64,000 nt of DNA. It comes from an uncultured Sphingobium sp. GTDB taxonomy: Bacteria > Pseudomonadota > Alphaproteobacteria > Sphingomonadales > Sphingomonadaceae. The position numbers were made by a program, and so were the translations under genes. The stretch is taken from NCBI GenBank assembly GCA_946885845.1, contig CAMPHJ010000001.1:240019-304018 (forward strand), given 5' to 3'. The notes below the pieces were generated by a model. That model ran no database searches. It was not told the DNA's origin and saw nothing but the letters and a program-made list of their open reading frames with translations. Within the stretch, counting starts at the first letter, position 1. Each line of letters opens with the position of its first letter. Positions 36,333-44,888 of the stretch are shown one piece after another.

Positions 36333-37223
36333 TCAGCGCGGCACCGCGACGTCGATCGCGCCCGCCGCCACCTTCGCCATTGCGGGCGTCGCCGCCAGGA
36401 CCTCGCCATCGATTGATATGCGCTGGCGGGGACGCGTTTCTATGCGAAAGGATTTGCCGCGAAATTCCTCCGTATGGGAATTCCGGTCGCGCAGCTTGAA
36501 GAATTTGGCGTACCAGTCCCACGCCAACCGCACATGGCTTCGTCCCACGACCGCCTGCACCACCAGCTCGCCGCTATCGACATCGGCGCGATCCGACAAT
36601 TCGACCCCGCCATGATAAGCGCCGTTCAATATTCTGACCTCCGTCGACCACATGCGCCTTTCCCGCATACCATCGTCTATCATCAGCCGGAACGCCCGAA
36701 ACCCGATGGAGCATTTAACGGCCCAGACCAGATAGCCTGCGCGCCCCAGATAGCGTTTGAGCTTTGCAGGCACCGTCCGTCCGATCATGGGTGACAGGCC
36801 AAGCGAAGCGGCATTGACGAAATAGTCCCGGTCGATCATGCCCAGGTCGATCCGCCGCCGCTGGCCCGATGCAATCACATCGACCGCGCCGTCGATATCC
36901 AGCGGAATGCCCAGCGTGCGGGCAAAGCTGTTCGCCGTTCCCAGCGGCAACACACCGAACACGCACCCCTTCCCCACCAGTTCATCGACTGTGCCGGACA
37001 GGGAGCCGTCTCCCCCGCCCACAATCACCATCGGCGCGCCCGCCGCCACCGCCTGACGCACGCAATCCTGCAACCTGTCAGGATCGGTAACAGCCTCCGC
37101 CGTGATCAACTTTACCCCGGCATCCTCCAGCTTTTGCTTGGCTTGTTCGAAAGTTGCTTCGCCCCTGCGACTGTGGACATTGACGATGAGAGCCGCCTCA
37201 CGCGGCAGGGATTTTGTTTCCAT
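36333..37223 (-). CDS. diacylglycerol kinase-family lipid kinase (YegS-like)
   Basis: A 296-residue lipid kinase. NVHSRRGEATF near the N-terminus, the ATP-binding GGGDGSLSG near residue 68 and the LPLGTANSFARTLGIPLD motif are the full set of DAGK/YegS/BmrU signatures; GTANSFA is the expected form, unlike the variant kinase at 30010-30978. The C-terminal half is the beta-sandwich domain (ISIDGEV near the end). It likely phosphorylates a membrane lipid such as diacylglycerol. It is divergent from the phosphoesterase gene across 72 bases. Confidence 0.88.
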   Translation of the reverse strand: METKSLPREAALIVNVHSRRGEATFEQAKQKLEDAGVKLITAEAVTDPDRLQDCVRQAVAAGAPMVIVGGGDGSLSGTVDELVGKGCVFGVLPLGTANSFARTLGIPLDIDGAVDVIASGQRRRIDLGMIDRDYFVNAASLGLSPMIGRTVPAKLKRYLGRAGYLVWAVKCSIGFRAFRLMIDDGMRERRMWSTEVRILNGAYHGGVELSDRADVDSGELVVQAVVGRSHVRLAWDWYAKFFKLRDRNSHTEEFRGKSFRIETRPRQRISIDGEVLAATPAMAKVAAGAIDVAVPR

Positions 37224-37295
37224 GCCTCAACAACACGCCAACCGCTGGTCGGCTCCCGTGCGAAACAATATCGCTCTTGCGCTCGTTGGAAGATC

Positions 37296-38180
37296 ATGGC
37301 CCGTATCGCTCATCTGTCCGACGTTCATTTCGGCGCGCACGATCCCAAAATCGTGTCCGCGACCGAATCCTGGCTCCAGCAGGCACAGCCCGACCTGGTG
37401 ATCATCAGCGGAGACCTGACCCAGCGAGCGCGGCTACGACAATTTCGGGACGCGTCCAGCTGGCTCAATCGCCTTCGCGCGGCTGGCCTGCGATTGCTGG
37501 TCATACCGGGAAATCACGATGTACCCCTGTACGACGTCATCCGCCGGTTCGGGGCGCCGCTGGAGCGCTACAAACGCTATATCAGCAATGACCTGTGCCC
37601 ATGGTATGAAGATGAGGAAGTCGCGATCCTTGGCATCAATACGGCCCGTTCGCTGACGATCAAGGATGGCCGCATCAACCATGATCAGATGGGGCTACTG
37701 CGTGAAAGGTTCGCTCCGGTCGCGCCGGATAAAACGCGCATCCTCGTCACCCATCATCCTCTGTTCGCCATGCCGATCGGCAGGGGCAATGAATTGAGCG
37801 AGGCCGTGGGGCGGCATGAAGATGCCGTGGCGGCAGCGGACGAGGCGGGCATTCACATCGCGCTGGCCGGTCATTTTCACCGCACCTATGCCGAATCCGC
37901 GCAAAAGATGGTCGCTGACGCGGGCGGCGCGCTGGTCATCCAGGCGGGCACGGCGACATCGATCCGGTTACGCAACGCCGAACCGCAAAGCTTCAACTGG
38001 CTACACGTCCACCGTAATGACAGGATTGAGCTGCAAGTCGTGGTTTGGGACGGCGCCAGCTTTCAGCGCGGCCACCATGTCGCCTATCATCGCGGGCCTT
38101 CAGGCTGGGAAGCGAATGAAATCATCGCCAATCCCGCCGCGCGCGCGGGCATGCGGGTGGCGAAAATGGCGCAGGCCTGA
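37296..38180 (+). CDS. calcineurin-like metallophosphoesterase
   Basis: A 294-residue metallophosphoesterase with all metal-binding motifs in order: SDVHFG near residue 8, SGDLTQR near 45, GNHD near 75, THHPLFA near 155 and GHFH near 195. The arrangement is that of the cyclic-nucleotide phosphodiesterase (CpdA/3',5'-cAMP) group, but substrate assignment from sequence is weak. No signal peptide, so cytoplasmic. GGAAG precedes the ATG at 37296. A longer frame overlapping the divergent lipid kinase start was not accepted. Confidence 0.87.
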   Translation: MARIAHLSDVHFGAHDPKIVSATESWLQQAQPDLVIISGDLTQRARLRQFRDASSWLNRLRAAGLRLLVIPGNHDVPLYDVIRRFGAPLERYKRYISNDLCPWYEDEEVAILGINTARSLTIKDGRINHDQMGLLRERFAPVAPDKTRILVTHHPLFAMPIGRGNELSEAVGRHEDAVAAADEAGIHIALAGHFHRTYAESAQKMVADAGGALVIQAGTATSIRLRNAEPQSFNWLHVHRNDRIELQVVVWDGASFQRGHHVAYHRGPSGWEANEIIANPAARAGMRVAKMAQA

Positions 38181-38203
38181 GGTCGAACTGGCGCCCGAAC
38201 AGG

Positions 38204-38977
38204 CTACTCCGCCAATTCCACCCAGGTCGGTGCGTGATCGCTGGCCTTTTCCCTGCCACGAAAGTCCTTGTCGACCTGCGCATCGATCAGGCGGTCGGCG
38301 GCAGCCGGACTCAACAGCAGATGATCGATCCTGAAGCCCGCATCACGCGGCCATGCGTTCATCTGATAATCCCAGAACGTCCACACGCCGCCAGCCGGAT
38401 GCTTGCTGACGATCGCATCCGTCCAGCCATCCCCCAATATGCGGCGATAGGCAGCGCGGCTTTCCGGCTGCATCAGCGCGTCGTCCGCCATCGCCTTGAC
38501 CGAATAGACATCCTTGTCGCGCGGGATCACATTATAGTCCCCCGCAAGGATGGCGGGCACTTCTTCGGCCCAGATCTGCCGGGCGCGGTCACGCAACCGC
38601 TTCATCCACCGCAGCTTGTAGTCGAATTTCGGGCCGGGCTGCGGATTGCCGTTGGGCAGGTAGATGCTGGCGACCCGCACGCCCTTCACATCGGCTTCGA
38701 TATAGCGGCTATGTTCGTCCTCCGGCTCGCCGTCCAGGCCGCGACGAACTTCCACCGGCGTTTCGCCCCGCGCCAAGATGGCGACGCCGTTAAATCCCTT
38801 CTGCCCGTGCCAGATCACGCCATAGCCCGCATCCTCGATATCCTTCACCGGGAAGGTTTCGTCGGACGTCTTGATTTCCTGAAGGCAGGCGATGTCCGGC
38901 TGCGTCTCGTTCAACCACTCGATCAGGCGCGGCAGCCGCGCCTTGATGCCGTTGATATTGTAAGTGGCGATGCGCAT
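38204..38977 (-). CDS. xth: exodeoxyribonuclease III
   Basis: A 257-residue AP endonuclease/3'-exonuclease for base-excision repair. It opens with MRIATYNINGIKARL; CLQEIKT holds the metal-binding Glu, AGDYNVIP holds the catalytic Asp-Asn, and the C-terminus has FRIDHLLLS and SDHAPTWVE with the catalytic His. Length is normal. AGGAG lies about ten bases before the ATG. It is followed on the same strand by no other gene; the phosphoesterase gene converges on it. Confidence 0.96.
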   Translation of the reverse strand: MRIATYNINGIKARLPRLIEWLNETQPDIACLQEIKTSDETFPVKDIEDAGYGVIWHGQKGFNGVAILARGETPVEVRRGLDGEPEDEHSRYIEADVKGVRVASIYLPNGNPQPGPKFDYKLRWMKRLRDRARQIWAEEVPAILAGDYNVIPRDKDVYSVKAMADDALMQPESRAAYRRILGDGWTDAIVSKHPAGGVWTFWDYQMNAWPRDAGFRIDHLLLSPAAADRLIDAQVDKDFRGREKASDHAPTWVELAE

Positions 38978-39043
38978 GGGACAGCTTCTCCTGACGCACT
39001 TCCCTAAAAGGAGGAGCGTCGCTTCGACAAGGGCGAGCGTCGA

Positions 39044-39370
39044 TTAAATCGAAAAGCTGGACCCGCAACCGCAACCCGCGGTCGCATTGGGATTGGTCAC
39101 CTTGAACGCCGCGCCGCCCAGGTCGGATACGAAATCCACCGCCGCCCCGCGCACTAGGTCCAGGCTGACATCGTCCACTACCAGCGTCACGCCGTCCCGT
39201 TCCACGCTGATATCGTCAGCCTCCACCGTATCGGCCAGTCCGAAACGATATTGGAAACCCGAACAGCCGCCGCCTTCCACCGCCAGCCGCAGGATAGCGG
39301 GCTTGCCCTGCTTGGTGGCAATCGCCGCAACGCGGGCAGCGGCGGAAGGAGTAAGATCAATGTCGGCCAT
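39044..39370 (-). CDS. erpA: iron-sulfur cluster insertion protein ErpA
   Basis: A 108-residue A-type iron-sulfur carrier. The three cluster-binding cysteines are in GGGCSGFQY and in the C-terminal CGCGSSF, and the middle is the usual beta-rich HesB fold. It delivers 2Fe-2S or 4Fe-4S clusters to target enzymes. The ATG at 39370 gives the family-typical MADIDLTP; a GTG two codons upstream is also in frame. It lies just upstream of xth on the same strand. Confidence 0.93.
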   Translation of the reverse strand: MADIDLTPSAAARVAAIATKQGKPAILRLAVEGGGCSGFQYRFGLADTVEADDISVERDGVTLVVDDVSLDLVRGAAVDFVSDLGGAAFKVTNPNATAGCGCGSSFSI

Positions 39371-39390
39371 GGCCACTAGATAGGGTCAAG

Positions 39391-39427
39391 CAAAAGGCCC
39401 GGCAAGCCATGACGCGCCGGGCCTTTC
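39391..39427 (-). terminator. intrinsic terminator after the M23 peptidase gene
   Basis: On the minus strand an 11-bp GC-rich stem (AAAGGCCCGGC with GCCGGGCCTTT) and a twelve-base loop are followed by TTTTG. It lies between the M23 peptidase stop and the erpA start, so it separates the two transcripts. Confidence 0.8.
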
Positions 39428-39453
39428 GAAAGCACGTGAAGAAAGGCGCCGGA

Positions 39454-40176
39454 TCAGTCGGCTGCACGTTCCTGAATCTTGGTCGGGCCGCCCATCGCAA
39501 TCGGCGGCTTGGTGTTCATCGCCACCAGATAATCGGGTCCTGCGACGAAGGGGATCGGGTTGATCGCCTGGCCATCGACCCGCACTTCGTAATGAAGGTG
39601 GCTGCCGGTCGACCGGCCGGTCGAACCCATCAGGCCGATCATCTGGCCGCGACGCACATAGCTGTTCGCAGCGACGATCAGCTTCGACATATGACCGTAG
39701 CGCGTTTCCATACCGCTACCGTGCGAAATCTGGACCAGATTGCCGTAGCCGCTGGCCCATCCGGCGCGGCTGACGATGCCGTCGGCGGTCGCGTAGATCG
39801 GCGTGCCCACCGGGCCGGGGATATCGACGCCTTTGTGCATCCGCGTGCGTCCATTGAACGGATCGGACCGGGCGCCAAAGTTGGATGTCAGCGACAGTTT
39901 CTCAACCGGACGGCCCGATGGAATATAATTTGCCTGCTTCGCTTCGCCATCAAGGCGCTGCAGGCTGGAGAACAGATTGGAAAAACCCACGTCTGCCGGG
40001 CCAAGCGGGCTGGCGTTGATTTCGGAGGCATCGCCGTAAGGATCATCCTCGACGCTCTTGGCCTGAACCGGAGCGGTAGCGCACAGCATGCCTGCGAGAC
40101 CTGCCGTTCCCATAATTTTGAAAGCGGACCGGAACCATAGCGCCCGGCGCGCATTGACCAAATATCGAACCAACAT
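39454..40176 (-). CDS. exported M23-family peptidase (LytM/DacB-type)
   Basis: A 240-residue protein with an N-terminal basic stretch and a signal-type hydrophobic segment ending near VQAKS. The M23 domain follows: HKGVDIPGPVGTPI carries the first zinc ligands and SGSHLHYEVR the HxH ligands. Such enzymes cut peptidoglycan cross-bridges, or are inactive activators when ligands are lost; here the ligands are kept. The ATG at 40176 is chosen because it places the signal peptide normally. A terminator follows the stop. Confidence 0.9.
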   Translation of the reverse strand: MLVRYLVNARRALWFRSAFKIMGTAGLAGMLCATAPVQAKSVEDDPYGDASEINASPLGPADVGFSNLFSSLQRLDGEAKQANYIPSGRPVEKLSLTSNFGARSDPFNGRTRMHKGVDIPGPVGTPIYATADGIVSRAGWASGYGNLVQISHGSGMETRYGHMSKLIVAANSYVRRGQMIGLMGSTGRSTGSHLHYEVRVDGQAINPIPFVAGPDYLVAMNTKPPIAMGGPTKIQERAAD

Positions 40177-40412
40177 TGCGACCCCGACTATCCACCGAAG
40201 GCTGTAGCCTTTCGGTGCTCCCCGTGTGACCAAATGCGACCTGAGCCGCCCCCGTGCATTTAAAAGGCCAAATTGCGGCTCATTGTGCAAGCGCTCCGTA
40301 ATATTCCAGCGTTAAACCGGCTTGTCGACGCGCTGAGTCGTTGAACCGTGGTTTCAGGCCGCCTCGAAAATGGCGTTTTACAAGCATTTGGTAACTATTG
40401 GCGGGCGCAACG

Positions 40413-40874
40413 TCAAAGCGCCTTCGCTGCCTCCAGTACTTCGGCGGCATGACCCTTCACCTTCACCTTGGGCCAGACCCGCACCGCCTTGCCGCTGGCG
40501 TCGAACAGGAACGTCGCGCGCGCAATGCCCATATAGTTGCGGCCATAAAGCGACTTTTCGACCCATGTGCCAAAGGCTTCGCAGGCGTCGCCCGGTTCGT
40601 CGGACGCGAGCGAGACGGTCAGGCCATATTTGTCGGCGAATTTCTTGAGCTTGGCGGGCTTGTCCTTCGATATGCCGACGACGGGCACACCGATTGCGGC
40701 GAAATCATCCGCCAGTTCGGTGAAATCCTTCGCTTCACTGGTGCAGCCGGGCGTATCCGCCTTGGGATAGAAATAGACGGCCACAGGCGCGCCTTTATAG
40801 CGCGCCAGGTTGAAATCAGCGCCTTCGGCATCCTTCAGCGCCACTTCGGGCAGGGCATCCCCGGCTTCCAGCAT
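40413..40874 (-). CDS. bcp: peroxiredoxin, Bcp/PrxQ family
   Basis: A 153-residue thiol peroxidase. The peroxidatic Cys is in YPKADTPGCTSEAKDF. The resolving Cys of many PrxQ proteins, five residues later, is absent (the sequence runs TSEAKDF), so reduction may follow a one-Cys route or use Cys in GDACEAF. It starts inside the end of glnE. The second ATG at 40874 is preferred because AGGAGG lies seven bases upstream, only one base before the first ATG. Confidence 0.92.
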   Translation of the reverse strand: MLEAGDALPEVALKDAEGADFNLARYKGAPVAVYFYPKADTPGCTSEAKDFTELADDFAAIGVPVVGISKDKPAKLKKFADKYGLTVSLASDEPGDACEAFGTWVEKSLYGRNYMGIARATFLFDASGKAVRVWPKVKVKGHAAEVLEAAKAL

Positions 40875-40876
40875 CG

Positions 40877-43561
40877 TCATTCCTCCTCAAAGCGCGCGGC
40901 CACCGCCGCCCAGGCATCGCGCACGCCTTGCCGGGCCTTGGCATAGCTTTCAAGCAGCGCATCCCAACTTTCCACGCTGCACGCCCGTGCGACCACAGGC
41001 CGCGTCGCCTCTGGCGGTTCGGTCGATCCGGGGGACACAAGCCGCGACACGACCAGAAAGCGCGTGATCAGGTCATGCGCTTCGATCAGCCCGGCTGGCA
41101 GATGGCCTGCCGCCACCAATTGGGCCAATGCCGACCGCAGGTCCGGGTCGAAAGCCATATTATGCTGAAACTGCGTGACGTGGATCAGGAACTCCAGATC
41201 GACCAGCCCGCCCGGCACCAGCTTGACGTCCAGCTCGCTCGACGGCGGCTTATGCTTGGCGATGTCGCTGCGCATCTTCACGGCGCTGCGGGCCAGTTCG
41301 TCAGGGTCGCGAGGCCGTTCCAGCGTTTCGGCAAGGATCGCGCTCAACGCCGCCCGTCCTTCGTCCGATCCAAAGACAGGCCGCGCCCGCGTCAGCGCCA
41401 GATGCTCCCACGCCCAGGCTTCTTCCCGCTGATAACGGGCAAAACTGTCCAGGCTGACCGCCAATAATCCCTGCGCGCCGGATGGGCGAAGCCGCGTGTC
41501 CACCTCATACAACCGTCCGGCGGCGGTCTGCACCGACAGCGCATTGGTGATGCGCTGGCCCAGCCGATTGAAATATTGCGTTGCGCCCAGCGGCTTTGCC
41601 CCATCCGATTCCATCTGGAAATCGCCGGTGAACAGAAACACCAGGTCCAGATCGGACGCGTGGGTCAGCACGCCTCCGCCCAGGCGGCCCAGCGCCAATA
41701 TCAGCATTTCGCCGCCCGGCACCTTGCCATGCGCAGCCTCGAATTCCGTAACGGTCGCGCGGGCCAGCGCTTCGATCGCCGCCTCCGCCACGCGGGAATA
41801 GCCCTGCCCGGCCTCCAGCGGATCGCCGCCCCGGATAATCTGAGCGCCCAGGGCAAAGCGGCGGTCATTCACCCGCTGGCGCACACGGTCCAGCAGTTCC
41901 TGATAATCCTCCCCCGCCTCCAGCTGGGCGAACTGATTGGCGAGCACATCCACCGGCGGCGGCGGGTCGAATGCGGACGTGTCGATCAGCCCGTCGAGCA
42001 ATTCAGCCCGCCGTCCCAGCGCATCGGCCAATGTCGGGGCGTGGCTCAAAAGCTCCGCCAGCAAACCGACCAGTCCCGGTCGCGCCGCCAGCAGCTTGAA
42101 GAAATTGATCGCGCTCGGCAGCCGTCCGATCATGTCGTCCAGCCGGTTGAGCGCCCGCCCGCTGTCGGGCGCCTGGGCCAGCGCGCGCATCAGCCCCGGC
42201 AGCAAATCTTCCAGCGCCTCGCGCGAAGGTCCGCTCCTCAGCGCCCGTATCGTGCCGCTGCGCCAGCGGGCGATCCGCGCCACGGGCGTCTGCGGATCGG
42301 CAAAGCCCATCTCCATCAACTGCGCCGTCAGCCGTTCCTCATCATGCGACAGGGCCTCATCCTTGGCCGCGGGGGTCAGCTTGTCATAATTGCGCCCCAC
42401 CCATTCGACATGCGGCCGCAGCAGGTCCAGCAGGGCCGCGCCATCCGCAACGCCGTGCAGCCGCGCGACATTGTCCATCGCCTGGCCCGTCTTGGGCAAT
42501 TCATGCGTCTGGCGGTCCTCCACCATCTGCAGCCGATGCTCGACGGTTCGGAACAGCACATAGGCGTCATCCAGCCGCTGGGCGTCATCCTGCTCCAACA
42601 CGCCTGCCCCGACCAGGGCACGCAGAGCCTCACGCGTATTGCCGGACCGCAACACCGGGTCGCGCCCGCCATGGATCAGCTGATGCACCTGCGCGAAAAA
42701 TTCCACTTCCCTGATGCCACCGCGACCGCGCTTCAGGTCATAGCCCGGACCGAACGCCTGCCCCTGCGCATAATGGTCGCGAATCCGGCGCGAAATATCG
42801 ACAATCGCGTCGATCGCGCCGAAATCCAGGCTCCGCCGCCAGACGAAGGGCCGGATCTGCTGCATGAAATAATCGCCCAGCGCCAGATCGCCTGCCGCCG
42901 GACGGGCGCGGATGAAGGCCGCCTGCTCCCACCCCACCGCCGTGGATTCATAATAGCCGATCGCCGCTTCGACCGGCAACGCAATGGGGGTCGCTTCCGG
43001 CGAGGGCCGCAGGCGCAGGTCGACGCGAAAGACATAGCCATCGCCATCACGGGCGTTCAGCAGTTCGCTGACCCGCCGCCCAATCCTGACCGCCGCATCC
43101 GCCACATCTTCCCGATCGCCATGAGGCAAGCGGGTGGGATCGTAGAGGAGGATCGGGTCGATGTCGGACGAATAGTTAAGCTCGCGGCTGCCATGCTTGC
43201 CCAGCGCCAGCACGACGAAGCCTTCCGCCGCGGCGTCGGGATAACGTTCGGCAAAGGCCGTCGCCAGCGCTTCCTCCAGCGCCTGGTCGGCAAAGTCGGA
43301 CAAGGTGCGCGTCACCCGATCCAGGTCCCAGGCGCCCGACAGGTCGGCGGCGGCAGTCACCAGCGCCAGCGCGCCCTTGCGTCGCCGCAGCGACCGGGCA
43401 ACGCCATCGCCTTCGTCCGCGACCCCGTGCGCCGCCGTCAACGCCGCGTCGAAATCACCCGCCGCCAGCAGATCGACCAGCGCTGGAAAACGGTCCATCT
43501 GCCGGGAAAGAAAAGGCGAATGCCCCTGCATCCGCGCTGCCACCGCCGTCCAATCCGTCAC
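40877..43561 (-). CDS. glnE: bifunctional glutamine synthetase adenylyltransferase/deadenylase
   Basis: An 894-residue two-domain enzyme that adenylylates and deadenylylates glutamine synthetase in response to PII and glutamine. Each half has a nucleotidyltransferase core (YSSDIDPILLYD near residue 140 and ASDLDLVFLFTG near 640), followed by the GlnE helical linker (EAWAWEHLALTRARPV). The start is the GTG at 43561, because GGAG lies eight bases before it; the GTG at 43576 is in the leader. It is slightly short for enterobacterial GlnE but normal for sphingomonads. It is coupled to bcp downstream. Confidence 0.95.
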   Translation of the reverse strand: MTDWTAVAARMQGHSPFLSRQMDRFPALVDLLAAGDFDAALTAAHGVADEGDGVARSLRRRKGALALVTAAADLSGAWDLDRVTRTLSDFADQALEEALATAFAERYPDAAAEGFVVLALGKHGSRELNYSSDIDPILLYDPTRLPHGDREDVADAAVRIGRRVSELLNARDGDGYVFRVDLRLRPSPEATPIALPVEAAIGYYESTAVGWEQAAFIRARPAAGDLALGDYFMQQIRPFVWRRSLDFGAIDAIVDISRRIRDHYAQGQAFGPGYDLKRGRGGIREVEFFAQVHQLIHGGRDPVLRSGNTREALRALVGAGVLEQDDAQRLDDAYVLFRTVEHRLQMVEDRQTHELPKTGQAMDNVARLHGVADGAALLDLLRPHVEWVGRNYDKLTPAAKDEALSHDEERLTAQLMEMGFADPQTPVARIARWRSGTIRALRSGPSREALEDLLPGLMRALAQAPDSGRALNRLDDMIGRLPSAINFFKLLAARPGLVGLLAELLSHAPTLADALGRRAELLDGLIDTSAFDPPPPVDVLANQFAQLEAGEDYQELLDRVRQRVNDRRFALGAQIIRGGDPLEAGQGYSRVAEAAIEALARATVTEFEAAHGKVPGGEMLILALGRLGGGVLTHASDLDLVFLFTGDFQMESDGAKPLGATQYFNRLGQRITNALSVQTAAGRLYEVDTRLRPSGAQGLLAVSLDSFARYQREEAWAWEHLALTRARPVFGSDEGRAALSAILAETLERPRDPDELARSAVKMRSDIAKHKPPSSELDVKLVPGGLVDLEFLIHVTQFQHNMAFDPDLRSALAQLVAAGHLPAGLIEAHDLITRFLVVSRLVSPGSTEPPEATRPVVARACSVESWDALLESYAKARQGVRDAWAAVAARFEEE

Positions 43562-43648
43562 TCGCGTCTCTCCCACCGGTCCGTCCGCTATTGCGCCACC
43601 TCAATAGGAACGCCAGCAACTTTTCCCAATCCCGGCCGTTATATAGGC

Positions 43649-43840
43649 ATGGAAATGCCACGGAAATCGTTGAGAGGGTCGGCGGAGGAAGTGAATTCTT
43701 CCGGCCGTTCCGTCATGACGGTCGGGTTGCCGCAGCCTTATGAGGGTGTAGGCAATGCGCTACGTGCGACTTTCGCCGCGCGCCGCGATAATGTGCCCGA
43801 TGACATGATGGACCTGCTCAGGAAGCTGGACCGCCACTAA
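43649..43840 (+). CDS. small NepR-like protein (63 aa)
   Basis: A 63-residue protein, divergent from glnE. Its C-terminal part, GVGNALRATFAARRDNVPDDMMDLLRKLD, follows the NepR anti-sigma factor pattern: a glycine-LR helix start, then VPD and a second helix with LLxxLD. NepR proteins hold the general stress sigma factor EcfG until PhyR is phosphorylated. The spacing between helices is one residue shorter than I expect for NepR, and no ecfG or phyR is nearby, so this may be a second paralogue or a look-alike. A further ATG two codons in could be the true start. Confidence 0.55.
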   Translation: MEMPRKSLRGSAEEVNSSGRSVMTVGLPQPYEGVGNALRATFAARRDNVPDDMMDLLRKLDRH

Positions 43841-43873
43841 CCGGGCAAACGTCCACCTTTCGCTCCCGCCACG

Positions 43874-44746
43874 CTAGCGGGAAAATGTGTCGCATTGGGC
43901 AGGATCGCCACTTTCCAGACCCTTGTTCAGCCATTGCATGCGTTCGATACTGCTCCCGTGCGTGAAGCTTTCGGGCACCGGGCGGCGTCCTGCGGCCTTT
44001 TGCAGCGTATCGTCGCCGATCGCCTGCGCCGCGGTCATGCCTTCCTCCAGATCGCCTGCTTCCATCAGGCCGGTGCGCTTCGCCCACACGCCCGCATAGC
44101 AATCCGCCTGCAATTCCACCTGCACTTGCAGCGCATTGCCTTCCGCTTCGCTCACCGCGCGCTGGCGCTGGTTCACCTGGGCCAGCGTGCCTTGCAGGTC
44201 CTGCACGTGATGACCGACCTCATGCGCGATGACATAGGCCTGCGCAAAGTCCCCTGGCGCGCCAAAGCGCTGTCGAAGTTCGGTGAAGAAATCGGTGTCC
44301 AGATAGACCTTCTGATCGTTGGGGCAGTAAAATGGCCCCATGGCGCTTTGCGCCGCGCCGCAGCCTGATGACCCGCTTTGCGAATAGAAGGACAGCACGG
44401 TCGGCCGATATTGCTGCCCCGCCTCACTATATATTTGCTCCCACACGCGCTCGGTCGATCCCAGTACTCGCAGGGACCAACGCTGGATGTCGGTCAATTT
44501 CTGCGGGTCGCGGCTGACGGATGCATTTTGCTGGACCGGCCCGCCTCCGCCGCCCAGCAGGCTTAAAGGGTTCACGCCCATCACCGCCAATATGATGAGG
44601 GCGACGACAATACCGCCACAGCCAAAGCGGCTACCGATGAAAGGCAGCAACATGCCCAGTCCACTGCCGATCCCGCCGCCAAATCCGCCCGCGCGACCAT
44701 CCTGAACCTCGAAGTTCGAGCTTTCCCGTTCATCGTCCAGCCGCAT
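43874..44746 (-). CDS. neutral zinc metallopeptidase, YpfJ family
   Basis: A 290-residue protein of the zinc_peptidase (PF04228) family. One membrane helix (CGGIVVALIILAVMGV) follows a glycine-rich N-terminus. The HEVGHH motif is at 175-180, with a conserved Cys pair in SSGCGAAQS and GPFYCPND and a C-terminal SFTHGSSIERMQW. It is anchored in the inner membrane with the catalytic domain likely periplasmic. GGGAGG lies just before the ATG. The physiological substrate of the family is not known. Confidence 0.92.
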   Translation of the reverse strand: MRLDDERESSNFEVQDGRAGGFGGGIGSGLGMLLPFIGSRFGCGGIVVALIILAVMGVNPLSLLGGGGGPVQQNASVSRDPQKLTDIQRWSLRVLGSTERVWEQIYSEAGQQYRPTVLSFYSQSGSSGCGAAQSAMGPFYCPNDQKVYLDTDFFTELRQRFGAPGDFAQAYVIAHEVGHHVQDLQGTLAQVNQRQRAVSEAEGNALQVQVELQADCYAGVWAKRTGLMEAGDLEEGMTAAQAIGDDTLQKAAGRRPVPESFTHGSSIERMQWLNKGLESGDPAQCDTFSR

Positions 44747-44888
44747 GTCGTCCTCCCTGATCCCGCCCTAGCTAGCCGTTCTGGCGGAAAGTTGGAACGG
44801 CTTCGATACGGGGTTGGTTGCCTGACCGCTCAATAATCGCATGACATCTGTTGGAATGCGGCTGACATTGTTTATATTGCACTGCGAC

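Noticed and set aside
43600..43650. A possible EcfG-type promoter (GGAAC) before the NepR-like gene
   Set aside because: GGAAC is present at 43609, but no CGTT-type -10 element occurs 16-17 bases downstream.
41576..43840. A 754-codon open frame on the plus strand opposite glnE
   Set aside because: It is the antisense shadow of glnE in GC-rich DNA. Only its last 64 codons, beyond glnE, look like a real small gene and were kept separately.
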